DNA from: Thiodiazotropha sp050291245
GTDB lineage: Bacteria; Pseudomonadota; Gammaproteobacteria; Chromatiales; Chromatiaceae
DNA length: 64,000 bases
Assembly: GCA_050291245.1 (NCBI GenBank)
Contig: JBNKJP010000054.1
Coordinates: 29,895 to 93,894 of the forward strand
Direction: 5' to 3'
In this document: positions 8,409 through 17,147 of the stretch, piece by piece
How positions within the stretch are numbered: position 1 is the first letter of the stretch
How the letters are laid out: every line of letters begins with the position of its first letter
Program-made: the position numbers and the translations under genes
The notes under the pieces: generated by a model
Database searches by the model: none
What the model was told of the DNA's origin: nothing
The model's input: only the letters and a program-made list of their open reading frames with translations

Positions 8409-11400
8409 ACCCCCCCTCCCGCAACGCTCAGCGCATAGACAACAAGAACAAAAGCCAGCAATTGCACCGCATAGGTCTGGCCGTTACCGGTGTAGAAGCG
8501 CCGCCCAAGATCGGCGCCATTGTGCAGGGTAGCGCTCACGGCGTCCCAAAAGCGGGTGACCAAGGGCTGCACCAGAAAGCCGAGCGCCCTGCGATAGGGG
8601 GCGAAAAAGTCCCAGGCGAAGTGGGTGGTCTCGGGCCGGTAGGGCCGTTCGGCGGCAAATACGATATTGAACTGCTTCACCTTCTGGGCGCGACGATTGA
8701 CAAACAGCAGCCACAGAAACAGGGTCGTGAAGATACCCCCGATGATCAGCATGATCGGAATCGGCTCCCAATAGCCATATTGGCTGCCGATGTGAAGTCC
8801 TTCCCAGCTCAACCCCCCTTCGGGGAAGAACTGGTTCATGTAGTGATCGACGCGGCGCAGTGCCAGCCCGGGGACCAGGGCGAAGCCGAGCAACAGCACC
8901 ACATAGATCATTTGCGGCAGCACGACCCAGAACGGCGCCTCTTTCAGCTTTCGGTGCTCATCCTTCAACTGTCCGAGGAAAACCGTATGAATCAACCGGA
9001 AAAGGTAGAGGAAGGCGACCGGTCCCGAGAGAAAGATGAGAATCATGGGCAGCCGCATATCGGAATCCAGGATCGCGTTATAGAAGATCCAGCGGCCGCC
9101 AAAGCCCGACAGGGGCGGCACCCCCGACATGGCGATGATACCGATCAGCACAGCGATGAAGGAGAGCGGCATCAGGGAGATCAAGCCGCCCATCCGGTAC
9201 ATGGCGCGGGTCCCGGTGCGCTTGGCCACACCACCCACCGAGAGGAAAAGCATCGACTTGTAGATGTAGTGGTTGATCACGAACATCAGCGCCATCAGCC
9301 AACCCAGGTGATTCATCATCGCCAGACCGAACAGGGCATAGCCCATCTGACCGATGGAGGAGTAGGCAAGCAGGCGCTTGGCGTCCTCTTGGAAGATGGC
9401 CATCAGATTGCCGAGCAGCGCGGTGAGCGCGCCGACCCAGAGCATGAGGTGTGTCAGTTCGATACCGTAGAGCTGCTGTTTGCCCATGCTCATCAGCAGG
9501 ATGAACAGGCCGAACAGACCGGCCTTGAGCAGGATGCCGGAGACCATGGGCGAGACGTCTGTTTCGGCCTCCGCATGGGCGCCGGGCAGCCAGATGTGCA
9601 ATCCGATGGCCGCGGTCTTGGTCATGAAGCCGATGGCCAGCAACAGAAAGACCCAGGGCGCCCGTGGCGCCAGCACCGTTTTCAACGCTTCAAGTTCTAT
9701 TTGAGGCGCACCCTGGGCCGCCAGGGCGAAGCCGGCCAGAATCAAGAAGGCGCCGCCGAGTGAAAACACCAGGTAAGAGAGGGCATGGGGCTCGGAATGT
9801 TTGCCCCGCAGGATCAGAAAATAGGAGCCGACGGTCAGCACCTCCCAGGCGGCGAAAAAGGCGAAGCTGTCGGCGGCCTGGATCAGCAGGGTCATGCCGG
9901 CGTACATCAGCATCGCCGAGGGGTAGAAGCCGATGCGCCGGCCGTGGGCGTCGAAGCTGGCCAGCAGCGTCACCGCGCCACCGGCCAGGAAGATGACGGC
10001 AAAGATCAGCCGCAAGGGATCGAATTCGCTCCAGGTGAGGGCAAAGTAGCCGGCCATGCCGGTAATCGCGAGCAGGTTCTTGGTCCAAGCCGGCAACCCT
10101 TCGAGCAACAGAAAGGCCAGCGCAAACAACAGCGGCAACAGGGTCAGCAGATTGGCCCTTCCTGACAGCTCGCCCCACAGGTAGCCGAGTCCCCAGCCGA
10201 TGATGACCGCGACAGCGATGGCCAAAACGCCCCCCGGCTCGAACGAAACAGCCTTGGCAGGTTTGTCGCGCTTGACGGCGTAGCCGAACCAGCGAAAGAG
10301 ATAGGTCGCCTCGATCAATGCGCCAAACAGGATCAGGCCCAGTAGCCCCAGGCGGCCCTCGGCAGCCAGCACATGGACCAGTTCCCACTTGGCGTAGAAA
10401 CCGGGAAACGGCGGCAGACCGAGCAACAGACAGAGGAGACTTGCAAAAGCGAACAGCATCAGCGGATGACCGCGCAGCGCCGCCCAGGCGGTCAATTCAC
10501 GCCCCGGGATCAGGCCGGACAACCAGTAGAGACCGGCCTTGGCGACGGCATGGGCGACAAGCAGGCCCAAAGCGATGAAACCGGCGAGATCGCCCAGCAC
10601 GTCGCGCTGGCCCAGCACCACCAGGATCAGGCCGGTCTGGGCCACCGAGGAGTAGCCGAGCAGGCGGCGGTCGTTGGTCTGCGGCAGGGCCAGCAGGTTA
10701 CCGATGACAAAGCTGACGATACCGATGCCGGTGGCCACGGGCAACCACGCCGCACCGCCGACCGCAAGCAGCTTGTCCATGGCATAGAGCGCCGCACTGA
10801 CGCCGGCTGCGGAGAACAGCGCCGAATAGGCCGGATGCGCCGATTCGTAGATGTCCAGCGCCCAACCGTTGGCGGGCACCGGCTTGAGCTCGGCGGCCAG
10901 GGCGATAAACATCAGGAAGAAGATAAGAGTGCCGTTGGGCAACAGACCGAGGGATGCCCCCGCCATGTCATCGAGATTGAGTGAACCGACGACATGGTAG
11001 GCAAAGATGATTCCGACCAGCAGCAGGATACCGATCACCTGGGTGACAACCAGATACTTGAAACCCGCCGCCAACGCACGCTCGTCATTGGATAGCAGGA
11101 TCAGGCCGCCGGTAGCGATGGCGGCCAACTCAAAGAACACAAACAGGTTAAAGACGTCGCGTGTCAGGATGATGCCGCAGTAGGCCATGATCGCCACCAA
11201 CAATACCGCGATGGAGCGCCTGCCCAGGCGCAGTAGCGTATCGCGCAAGGCCAGCGCCGAGAGCAGGCCCGTTGCACAGACGATCAGCACCAGTGCGGCC
11301 TCGGGCAGAGCCATGCGCAGCTTGATCGCGAAAGGTGATGGCGTACCGGCGGTGATGATCTCCATCGGCGCCGCGCCACGGTAGGCGAACAGCAGCACTC

Positions 11401-11539
11401 CGTCGAACGCCAACCAACACATCAAGCCGAGTGCGACGAGCATCAGGGTGTAGCCGGCATAACGCCACTGCTCCTTGAGCAGACCGAGCAGGAAGGCGGC
11501 AGCCAGAGGGGTCGCGATGATGAATACGGCGCTCACCAC
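8405..11539 (-). CDS. Two MrpD/NuoL-type antiporter modules fused in one protein
   Basis: A 1044-residue, very hydrophobic protein made of two proton-antiporter (Proton_antipo_M) modules joined end to end. Module 1 (~1-500) has the key Glu137 (FFELAA) and Lys219 (AAELKPVPA). Module 2 (~505-1044) has Glu566 (AAWEVLT), Lys641 (FMTKTAAIGLHIWLP) and Lys672. Both keep the YSS segment of family members. After module 2 a C-terminal tail (~925-1044) ends in a last membrane helix. Single modules are about 490-550 residues, so this is a true fusion, not a frameshift artefact: one uninterrupted frame. MBX-type archaeal complexes carry two MrpD-like subunits as separate genes (MbxH, MbxH'), which fits functionally. 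It should carry ions across the membrane driven by redox chemistry. Confidence 0.93.
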   Translation of the reverse strand: MVSAVFIIATPLAAAFLLGLLKEQWRYAGYTLMLVALGLMCWLAFDGVLLFAYRGAAPMEIITAGTPSPFAIKLRMALPEAALVLIVCATGLLSALALRDTLLRLGRRSIAVLLVAIMAYCGIILTRDVFNLFVFFELAAIATGGLILLSNDERALAAGFKYLVVTQVIGILLLVGIIFAYHVVGSLNLDDMAGASLGLLPNGTLIFFLMFIALAAELKPVPANGWALDIYESAHPAYSALFSAAGVSAALYAMDKLLAVGGAAWLPVATGIGIVSFVIGNLLALPQTNDRRLLGYSSVAQTGLILVVLGQRDVLGDLAGFIALGLLVAHAVAKAGLYWLSGLIPGRELTAWAALRGHPLMLFAFASLLCLLLGLPPFPGFYAKWELVHVLAAEGRLGLLGLILFGALIEATYLFRWFGYAVKRDKPAKAVSFEPGGVLAIAVAVIIGWGLGYLWGELSGRANLLTLLPLLFALAFLLLEGLPAWTKNLLAITGMAGYFALTWSEFDPLRLIFAVIFLAGGAVTLLASFDAHGRRIGFYPSAMLMYAGMTLLIQAADSFAFFAAWEVLTVGSYFLILRGKHSEPHALSYLVFSLGGAFLILAGFALAAQGAPQIELEALKTVLAPRAPWVFLLLAIGFMTKTAAIGLHIWLPGAHAEAETDVSPMVSGILLKAGLFGLFILLMSMGKQQLYGIELTHLMLWVGALTALLGNLMAIFQEDAKRLLAYSSIGQMGYALFGLAMMNHLGWLMALMFVINHYIYKSMLFLSVGGVAKRTGTRAMYRMGGLISLMPLSFIAVLIGIIAMSGVPPLSGFGGRWIFYNAILDSDMRLPMILIFLSGPVAFLYLFRLIHTVFLGQLKDEHRKLKEAPFWVVLPQMIYVVLLLGFALVPGLALRRVDHYMNQFFPEGGLSWEGLHIGSQYGYWEPIPIMLIIGGIFTTLFLWLLFVNRRAQKVKQFNIVFAAERPYRPETTHFAWDFFAPYRRALGFLVQPLVTRFWDAVSATLHNGADLGRRFYTGNGQTYAVQLLAFVLVVYALSVAGGGV

Positions 11540-11892
11540 TTGAGCTCCGTGAAGCGGCCGATATCGAGGGAGCGTCTCTTTTCAAACAGCTTGTAGGCAT
11601 AGGCCAGCATCAGTGCCGTAATACCGACGCCGATGACGATGGCGGTAAGCACCAGCGCTTGAGGCAAGGGGTCGATCATCTTCGTGGCGGCTTCACCGAC
11701 CGGCACTGCCTGATCGAGGATCGGCGCGGTACGCCCGGTCATGTACCCGACGGCAACGAGGACCATGTGCACACCGGTTTCGGCGAGGGTGAAGGCGACG
11801 ATCATGCGCAGCAGATTGCGGTTGGTCAACGCACCGTAGAGGCCGATCAGGATCAGGGTGAAACCGGTGGCCATGACGATTTGCGCAATCAC
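11533..11892 (-). CDS. mrpC: MrpC/NuoK-like subunit
   Basis: A 119-residue protein with three membrane helices, homologous to MrpC/MnhC/MbhG and NuoK. The signature DPLPQALVLTAIVIGVGITA is present. The stop overlaps the start of the double-MrpD gene by 7 bases and the start overlaps the MrpB-like gene by 4 bases. In Mrp antiporters and complex I this subunit packs against the antiporter-like subunit. Confidence 0.93.
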   Translation of the reverse strand: MIAQIVMATGFTLILIGLYGALTNRNLLRMIVAFTLAETGVHMVLVAVGYMTGRTAPILDQAVPVGEAATKMIDPLPQALVLTAIVIGVGITALMLAYAYKLFEKRRSLDIGRFTELKW

Positions 11893-12605
11893 AGTTCTTC
11901 GGTCTCCGAAAAGTCCGTCAACATTGAGGAAAACTCGGCGCCGACCTTAAGACCGATGAGGGAATAGATCAGGGGAATGGCGCCCGCGGAGAAGAGTTGC
12001 CCAAAATCGCCAAGCGGCAGGATGCGATTATCGAGAAAGCCCCCGGCCAGGAATAACCCCATCGCACCGAGGCTCACATAAAAGAAACCGGTCAAGGACT
12101 CGACGAGGGCGATCAGTCGGTGGCTGATATGTTTGACCGGATCGGTCAACAGAATCAGCAATACGCCCGAAGCGATAACCGCGCCCCCCTGAAAGCCGCC
12201 ACCCGGCGTCAAATGACCGTTAACAAAGATGTAGACGCCCAGCAGCATGAACAGCGGTACCAGCAACCGTGTGCCAACGGTCAGCAGTTCGCCCACCGGG
12301 GTGAGCGCTCGGCGCTGTTTTTCGCACAGACGCCCGCTGGCCAGCACCAGGCCGACGATAGCGGCGGAGAGAAACAGCACCGTGACTTCACCCAGGGTAT
12401 CGAGGCCGCGGTAAGTCACGATAATGGCGGTGACGACATTGGCCGCACCCAGATCCTCGGCGGTGTGATCGGCGTAGTAACGTCCGGTTAGATTAAGCTC
12501 GGCATCCGGTTGGTAGGTGCTTAGCAATTGCCAGAACAGGGTTCCAAGCACCAGCATCAGCAGCAGGGCGATCAGTCGCTTAATCAAATCCCCCCTCCTC
12601 GGCAC
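11889..12605 (-). CDS. MbhE-MrpB fusion subunit
   Basis: A 238-residue membrane protein. The N-terminal ~100 residues carry the MbhE-like segment found in the MrpA C-terminus (ANVVTAIIVTYRGLDTLGE). The C-terminal ~135 residues are an MnhB/MrpB domain with GHLTPGGGFQGGAV. MBH complexes usually have these as separate subunits (MbhE, MbhF). The start overlaps the preceding MbhD-like gene by 26 bases, an unusually long overlap within this operon, suggesting translational coupling. Confidence 0.9.
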   Translation of the reverse strand: MPRRGDLIKRLIALLLMLVLGTLFWQLLSTYQPDAELNLTGRYYADHTAEDLGAANVVTAIIVTYRGLDTLGEVTVLFLSAAIVGLVLASGRLCEKQRRALTPVGELLTVGTRLLVPLFMLLGVYIFVNGHLTPGGGFQGGAVIASGVLLILLTDPVKHISHRLIALVESLTGFFYVSLGAMGLFLAGGFLDNRILPLGDFGQLFSAGAIPLIYSLIGLKVGAEFSSMLTDFSETEEL

Positions 12606-12858
12606 CCTTTTGACCCATACCGCGCACCCGGCCGAGCACGAAGAAGAACAGGAAAGTGGTCAGGCCGCTGCCAATAGCGGCTTGAGTCATCGCCACATCG
12701 GGCGCGGCAAGAATAACGAACAGGACTGAAGCGAACAGACCCACCAGACCTGCCGCCAGAATGGCCACCGGGAGTTCCTTCGTACGAATTGATACCAACG
12801 CCGCGACGATCGCAGCCAACGCCAATACCCATGTCATGAGAGTAATCATGTTGATCAT
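12580..12858 (-). CDS. MbhD-like (DUF4040) Mrp subunit
   Basis: A 92-residue membrane protein with three helices and the DUF4040/MbhD mark APDVAMTQAAIGSGLTT. It corresponds to part of the MrpA C-terminus in conventional Mrp antiporters and to MbhD in MBH. It overlaps neighbours on both sides. Confidence 0.9.
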   Translation of the reverse strand: MINMITLMTWVLALAAIVAALVSIRTKELPVAILAAGLVGLFASVLFVILAAPDVAMTQAAIGSGLTTFLFFFVLGRVRGMGQKGAEEGGFD

Positions 12859-13205
12859 TGCGACGACTCCTGCATATCTTCCGCCAGACGGTCCACTACG
12901 GTCTTATCGGATTTCCGGATGCCGATACGATGTGCCGCGCGAGCCAATACCTGGGACGAAAGCGGATTGGTGGAGAGAATGAACAAGCCGATCAAAAACA
13001 GCTTCGCCCCCCACCCGGGCTGTAAGCAAACGATACCCGCCAACGTCAACAACGTGCCGAGCGTGGTCGTCTTGGTGCCGGCCTGTATGCGGTTGAACAC
13101 ATCCGGCATGCGTACCAGTCCCAGCCCGCCCAAGAACAGGAAGACGGCGCCGGAAAACAGCAATAGACCGCCGATCAGGTTCAGAGGGGTGTCGTCGAAC
13201 ATCAC
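12855..13205 (-). CDS. mrpG: MrpG subunit
   Basis: A 116-residue MnhG/MrpG homologue with three membrane helices. The family signature GLVRMPDVFNRIQAGTKTTT is clear. The C-terminal tail is hydrophilic (RKSDKTVVDRLAEDMQ). It overlaps mrpF and the MbhD-like gene by 4 bases each. Confidence 0.95.
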   Translation of the reverse strand: MMFDDTPLNLIGGLLLFSGAVFLFLGGLGLVRMPDVFNRIQAGTKTTTLGTLLTLAGIVCLQPGWGAKLFLIGLFILSTNPLSSQVLARAAHRIGIRKSDKTVVDRLAEDMQESSQ

Positions 13206-13462
13206 AGCCCCCGCTCCAGATAACGTGCAACGGCAATAACGCCGAGAAAGGAGAGAAGCGCATAGACCAATGCCACATCGAGATAGATGTAGCGGCCCTC
13301 GCTCAAAGCCACCAGGATGATGCCTACCACCGAGATGACCGTCAGTACATCAAAGGCCACCACCCGGTCAGGCGCTGACGGACCGATAAAAAAACGCCAC
13401 AGAGAAAACAGAAAGGCCAGTCCCGCCAGGGTAGCGGCCATCAAAACAAGCGCATCAACCAT
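13202..13462 (-). CDS. mrpF: MrpF subunit
   Basis: An 86-residue MnhF/MrpF homologue with three membrane helices. The signature RFFIGPSAPDRVVAFDVLT is present; the conserved Asp residues lie in the first loop. It overlaps mrpE by 8 bases and mrpG by 4. Confidence 0.95.
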   Translation of the reverse strand: MVDALVLMAATLAGLAFLFSLWRFFIGPSAPDRVVAFDVLTVISVVGIILVALSEGRYIYLDVALVYALLSFLGVIAVARYLERGL

Positions 13463-13952
13463 ACATCACCTCGAGATAGTGCTCGAATCGAGAGACGATA
13501 TTGGCGGTTGCACCCTCCACATCCAGGGATTCGACCGTCACCCAGTGGATGTAGAGCCATTCGTCACGCAGTTCCACGGTAAGCGTGCCCGGTGTCATGG
13601 TTATCGCGTTGGCCAATAACTGACGCGCCACAGGGCTCTTGAGCTTGGTGCGCACCTTGACGATACCCGGATTCACGGGTAGTGATGGCGCCAGCACGAT
13701 AGCGGCCAAGCGGATGTTGGATTTAATCAGTTCCTTAAAGAAATAGAGAATGAAGATTACCGCGGTACCAAGACCGCGAGGCGTGAGATTGAAGTCGGAA
13801 AAAACACTGCGCCCGTTTTGAAAAAACAGCGCGATCAGGAATGCTGCCGCAATGCCCACAATCAGGACATCCGGAGCCAAAGAGTTATTCAACAGCAGCC
13901 AAAATACAAGCAGTACTACAAACAGCCGCACGGAATGGCGCGCTTTCCGCAT
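13455..13952 (-). CDS. mrpE: MrpE subunit, first gene of the operon
   Basis: A 165-residue MnhE/MrpE homologue: two N-terminal membrane helices (residues ~8-45 and 60-75) and a cytoplasmic C-terminal domain with NAITMTPGTLTVEL, the family hallmark. It opens the twelve-gene operon that runs to 3331. The gene order E-F-G-D-(E/F)-C-D' then H-B-C-D-I matches archaeal mbh/mbx order rather than bacterial mrpABCDEFG or nuoA-N. Confidence 0.95.
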   Translation of the reverse strand: MRKARHSVRLFVVLLVFWLLLNNSLAPDVLIVGIAAAFLIALFFQNGRSVFSDFNLTPRGLGTAVIFILYFFKELIKSNIRLAAIVLAPSLPVNPGIVKVRTKLKSPVARQLLANAITMTPGTLTVELRDEWLYIHWVTVESLDVEGATANIVSRFEHYLEVMYG

Positions 13953-14557
13953 CCAACCTCCACTGTTTAATTCAGTCGAATGAAACGAAGTTGCCCGACA
14001 GATCTACTCCTCTGTGAGAACTCGGCTCATCGGTACTGCGTGGAGGGAACATCAAGCCTGTCTTGAACCGAGCATACCCCACAAAATACCCGGTTTTATT
14101 TGATAATTATCAATCGACTCTCAAATCATTGCCTTCGCCGCGAAATGACACAGCGATTGGGCGATACCGGCAGCTTGAGCTAGTTGCACTGTAGTTGCGT
14201 GTCCCGTTCCTGCCGTCCCTACCCTGCCAGACAACCACCCAGTTCGATATTTTAAGCAAGCAAAACCCGGATCATTTTCTGAGTAACCCCGAGCAAGACC
14301 GGTTGAGAAAAAGGGACCTGAAAAGTCCGTTTTGCGGGCTCACGATTTGAGTCACTCCCCCTTATATAATATCAGCATCACTGATAACGAAAGGGCAGCG
14401 CATAAAGCGCAACGATCCTAATTACCGCTCGTAATTTTTTAAATCATTGTCGCAAAGAAAAGGAGGTGACGAAGTAAGATCCGCATGAGAAATATTCTGT
14501 TATCCATTGGGCAACAAAATGTTTATGGCAAGTTACAAATCGCTGTAGGGAGTATTT
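13953..14557. other. Intergenic region between divergent Mrp operon and MAM-protein gene
   Basis: About 600 bases with no convincing gene. It must hold the promoter of the Mrp/complex-I operon (minus) and of the secreted protein gene (plus). Seen on the plus strand: TATATAAT near 14363-14370 followed by a short inverted repeat ATCAG-CATCA-CTGAT. A near-perfect Shine-Dalgarno string AAGGAGGTGA lies at about 14460-14469 but is followed by an ATG only 15 bases on (14485), opening a 29-codon frame that overlaps the start of the next gene. I do not call that frame a gene. Confidence 0.5.
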
Positions 14558-16786
14558 ATGAAACTATTTGGTAGGTTTACCGCTTTTAGCAACGTCCTGT
14601 TGCTTCTGGTCATGCTCATTACTTGTGCATTTTCAGTACAAGCAGAGCTGCTTTTTTCAGATAATTTTGAGACGACATCGACAAACTGGATAAACGTTAC
14701 CGTCGGGGATAATAAAAACTGGACGCGTGATGCTTACGGCACGTCTTCTTACTACACCGGCCCTTCCAGTGGCGCGAACGGTAGTGTGTATTATATGTAT
14801 TTGGAGACCTCATCCGGATCCGCTTACACGGCGGGTGATTCCGCGATACTACTAGGCCCCGGCATCACTCACATGAATGTTCAGTTGATCTTTCAGTACC
14901 ATATGTATGGTGCGGACACCGGAACGCTGGCTGTTGATGTGCTTTCGGGTGGTAATTGGATAAACGGTGTTTGGTCCGTTACCGGACAGCAACAAAGCAG
15001 CGATAGTGCCGCCTATAAGACAGCCACTGTGGACTTGAGTGGTTATTCCGTTTCGCAAATACGTTTTCGCGCTACCGCCGCAGGTGGATACCGAGGTGAT
15101 ATCGCAATTGACAATATCAGCGTATCAGGAGATCCGGCAGGTCCAACCGCCCCGGTTTTCAATGATGATCCCATCATAAAAACGAATGCCCGGCAGGATC
15201 AGCCTTACACTGACAGCCTGGCGAATGACGCCAGCGACCTGAACGGCGATACCTTGTATTTCAGTAAAATCTCTGGCCCTGACTGGCTCTATGTGGCTTC
15301 TGATGGTGCGTTGAGTGGAACACCTGACGACTCGGCTGTAGGTCTTAATACTTTTGTTGTTGAAGTCTCTGACGGTAGTTTATCAAACAGCACGACCCTG
15401 AATGTTATGGTCAACGACAATACCACCCCCATAATTCTGAGCAGTGACGATTTTGAACAGGATATGGGTGGTTGGATCAACGTAACCACAGGAGACAATA
15501 ATGACTGGGCCCGTGACTCAGACGGTACGCCATCCAGTAACACGGGACCGGCCAGTGGCGCAAACGGCAGTGATTACTATGTCTATCTGGAGACATCCAG
15601 CGGCTCGGCCTATAGCGCGGGAGACACAGCCATATTGCAAAGCCCTGATATTTCTTCGGGATCCAACATACAGTTGAAATTCCAATACCATATGTACGGT
15701 TCAAATACCGGAACATTGGCGGTCGATGTGCTTGAAAACGGCAGCTGGATAACGGATGTCTGGTCAGTTTCCGGACAGCAACAGCTTGGCAGCGGGGAAG
15801 CATACAAGGAACAAATCGTGGACTTGAGCTCTTATGAAGTAACAAACGTCCGGTTCCGGGCAACCGCCGTCGGCGGCTATATGGGTGACATTGCCATTGA
15901 TAATGTTGAGCTATCGATCCCGGCGATAATTACCCAACCTGTCGCTCCGGTTTTTCTGTCGAATCCAATTAGCAAGCCCTCGGCTGTAATCAATATGTCA
16001 TACAGCGGCAGCATCGCTGGCGATGCAACAGATGCTAACGAAGACAGCTTGACATTCAGTAAAGAGAGTGGACCAACATGGTTGAATGTTAACCCGGACG
16101 GCTCTATCACAGGGATACCCAGCAGTGACGATTTGGGTGCCAATAGTTTTGTTGTATCAGTCTCCGATGGTGTTTTTTCAACTACGACAACACTCAATAT
16201 CTCCGTTCTCGATAGCGCCTTTTCCAATAGTGTTTATCCCGCCACGGCCGGGCATGGTATCGATGGCGGCGCAAACCATGGATGGACGGTTGATGGTGTT
16301 ATCGACGAGTTCTCTTTGCGTACCGCATATCAGGATGATGTCATTGTAAGACGCTATACCAGTCTCGATTTCACCAAGCGCTTGCATTCTTGGGGAGTTT
16401 TCGAATTTAAACTTCCTCAAATCATCATCGACAATCCAACCCATGTTTTCGTAGAGTCGGCCACATTGGAACTGGATGTGGACGGTAGCTCATCTGGCAC
16501 AATCAATCTCCACGGGTATTTGGGTAACGGCAGTGTCGGATTATCCGACTTTAATCATGAGAATCTGATTGCATCAGCTGTTTCGACCGCCCAAACAGTC
16601 TCTGCGGATGTGACTTCTTATGTAGGATCCGTGGTAGGCCAAAGTGAGTTTGTTGGATTCCTATTAAAACCCTGGGATATCAATTCTGATATGGGTGTCA
16701 GCTTGTGGAATGGTACGCCGCATCCGGCCTTTGGTTATACCAGCGGACAGATAGCACGTCTTGTGATCACCTATCGAATCCAATAA
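14558..16786 (+). CDS. Secreted protein with two MAM-like domains, Ig-like repeats and a DNRLRE-like end
   Basis: A 742-residue exported protein. Residues 1-30 form a signal peptide ending AFSVQA. Two near-identical domains (~31-190 and ~305-455) share GPxSGANGS, YLETSSGSAY, the hallmark FQYHMYG and GDIAIDN, which is the pattern of MAM domains (meprin/A5/PTPmu), common in animal adhesion proteins. Each is followed by a He_PIG/cadherin-like repeat (~195-290 and ~460-555; LSGTP, SLTFSK, VSVSDG). Residues ~560-742 resemble a DNRLRE-type beta domain. No anchor or sorting motif is seen at the C-terminus. It stands alone, with a GGGAG ribosome-binding site and a 3' hairpin at 16798. An adhesion role is inference. 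Confidence 0.85.
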   Translation: MKLFGRFTAFSNVLLLLVMLITCAFSVQAELLFSDNFETTSTNWINVTVGDNKNWTRDAYGTSSYYTGPSSGANGSVYYMYLETSSGSAYTAGDSAILLGPGITHMNVQLIFQYHMYGADTGTLAVDVLSGGNWINGVWSVTGQQQSSDSAAYKTATVDLSGYSVSQIRFRATAAGGYRGDIAIDNISVSGDPAGPTAPVFNDDPIIKTNARQDQPYTDSLANDASDLNGDTLYFSKISGPDWLYVASDGALSGTPDDSAVGLNTFVVEVSDGSLSNSTTLNVMVNDNTTPIILSSDDFEQDMGGWINVTTGDNNDWARDSDGTPSSNTGPASGANGSDYYVYLETSSGSAYSAGDTAILQSPDISSGSNIQLKFQYHMYGSNTGTLAVDVLENGSWITDVWSVSGQQQLGSGEAYKEQIVDLSSYEVTNVRFRATAVGGYMGDIAIDNVELSIPAIITQPVAPVFLSNPISKPSAVINMSYSGSIAGDATDANEDSLTFSKESGPTWLNVNPDGSITGIPSSDDLGANSFVVSVSDGVFSTTTTLNISVLDSAFSNSVYPATAGHGIDGGANHGWTVDGVIDEFSLRTAYQDDVIVRRYTSLDFTKRLHSWGVFEFKLPQIIIDNPTHVFVESATLELDVDGSSSGTINLHGYLGNGSVGLSDFNHENLIASAVSTAQTVSADVTSYVGSVVGQSEFVGFLLKPWDINSDMGVSLWNGTPHPAFGYTSGQIARLVITYRIQ

Positions 16787-16797
16787 TTAGAAAGCAT

Positions 16798-16832
16798 GGA
16801 GTTGGTGACCTGTTGCATTCGTCATCAACTCC
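16798..16832 (+). terminator. Hairpin terminator of the MAM-protein gene
   Basis: GGAGTTGGTGAC at 16798-16809 pairs with GTCATCAACTCC at 16821-16832 (12 pairs, one G-T), with an 11-base loop, then TTTACTAC. It starts 11 bases after the stop codon. The T-run is short, so termination may be partial. Confidence 0.6.
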
Positions 16833-16928
16833 TTTACTACAGTCTTGCAGGTTGGGCAAAGGAGTGCCCTCGCCTGCCCGTCAAAGGCCGGCCCCCAACT
16901 TCGAACCGGCAGGCGATAGGCAAACACA

Positions 16929-16983
16929 CTCCCATGTCAAACCGAACCTTGCCAGATATTTCCGCAACCGGTCAGCATCTTTT
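16929..16983 (-). pseudogene. Fragment of an rtcR C-terminus
   Basis: The minus strand reads DADRLRKYLARFGLTWEC, matching the last residues of the intact RtcR (DADRLRKYLSRFGLTWEQ). Plus-strand bases also match: of 47 compared with 1600-1646, about 40 are identical. An in-frame stop lies just upstream (WK-stop-K). The fragment points away from rsr, which is where and how rtcR normally stands relative to rsr-rtcBA. It is the remains of a second or ancestral rtcR; the rest has been lost from the ~230 bases before rsr. Confidence 0.8.
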
Positions 16984-17147
16984 CATTTCCAGCTTCTTCA
17001 GATCTTAAGTCTACGATATCAAATTATAACTATTTATATTTAAATCTAATATTTTGAAGATACAGACCGATACTCACCTCAAGCAAAATCCAAATCAATT
17101 AATATTTTCTCTTTTTATTCAATATCTTAATGACGTTTCAAAAAAAC

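Noticed and set aside
8462..9763. Long plus-strand frame opposite the double antiporter gene
   Set aside because: It is a low-complexity shadow (rich in H, Q, G, E) of a clearly coding minus strand. Similar long opposite frames at 1952-3079, 5106-6230, 36056-37462 and 58801-60855 were rejected for the same reason.
14485..14574. 29-codon leader peptide with AAGGAGGTGA upstream
   Set aside because: The Shine-Dalgarno is ~15 bases from the ATG, too far, and the peptide shows no attenuator features. The downstream gene has its own site.
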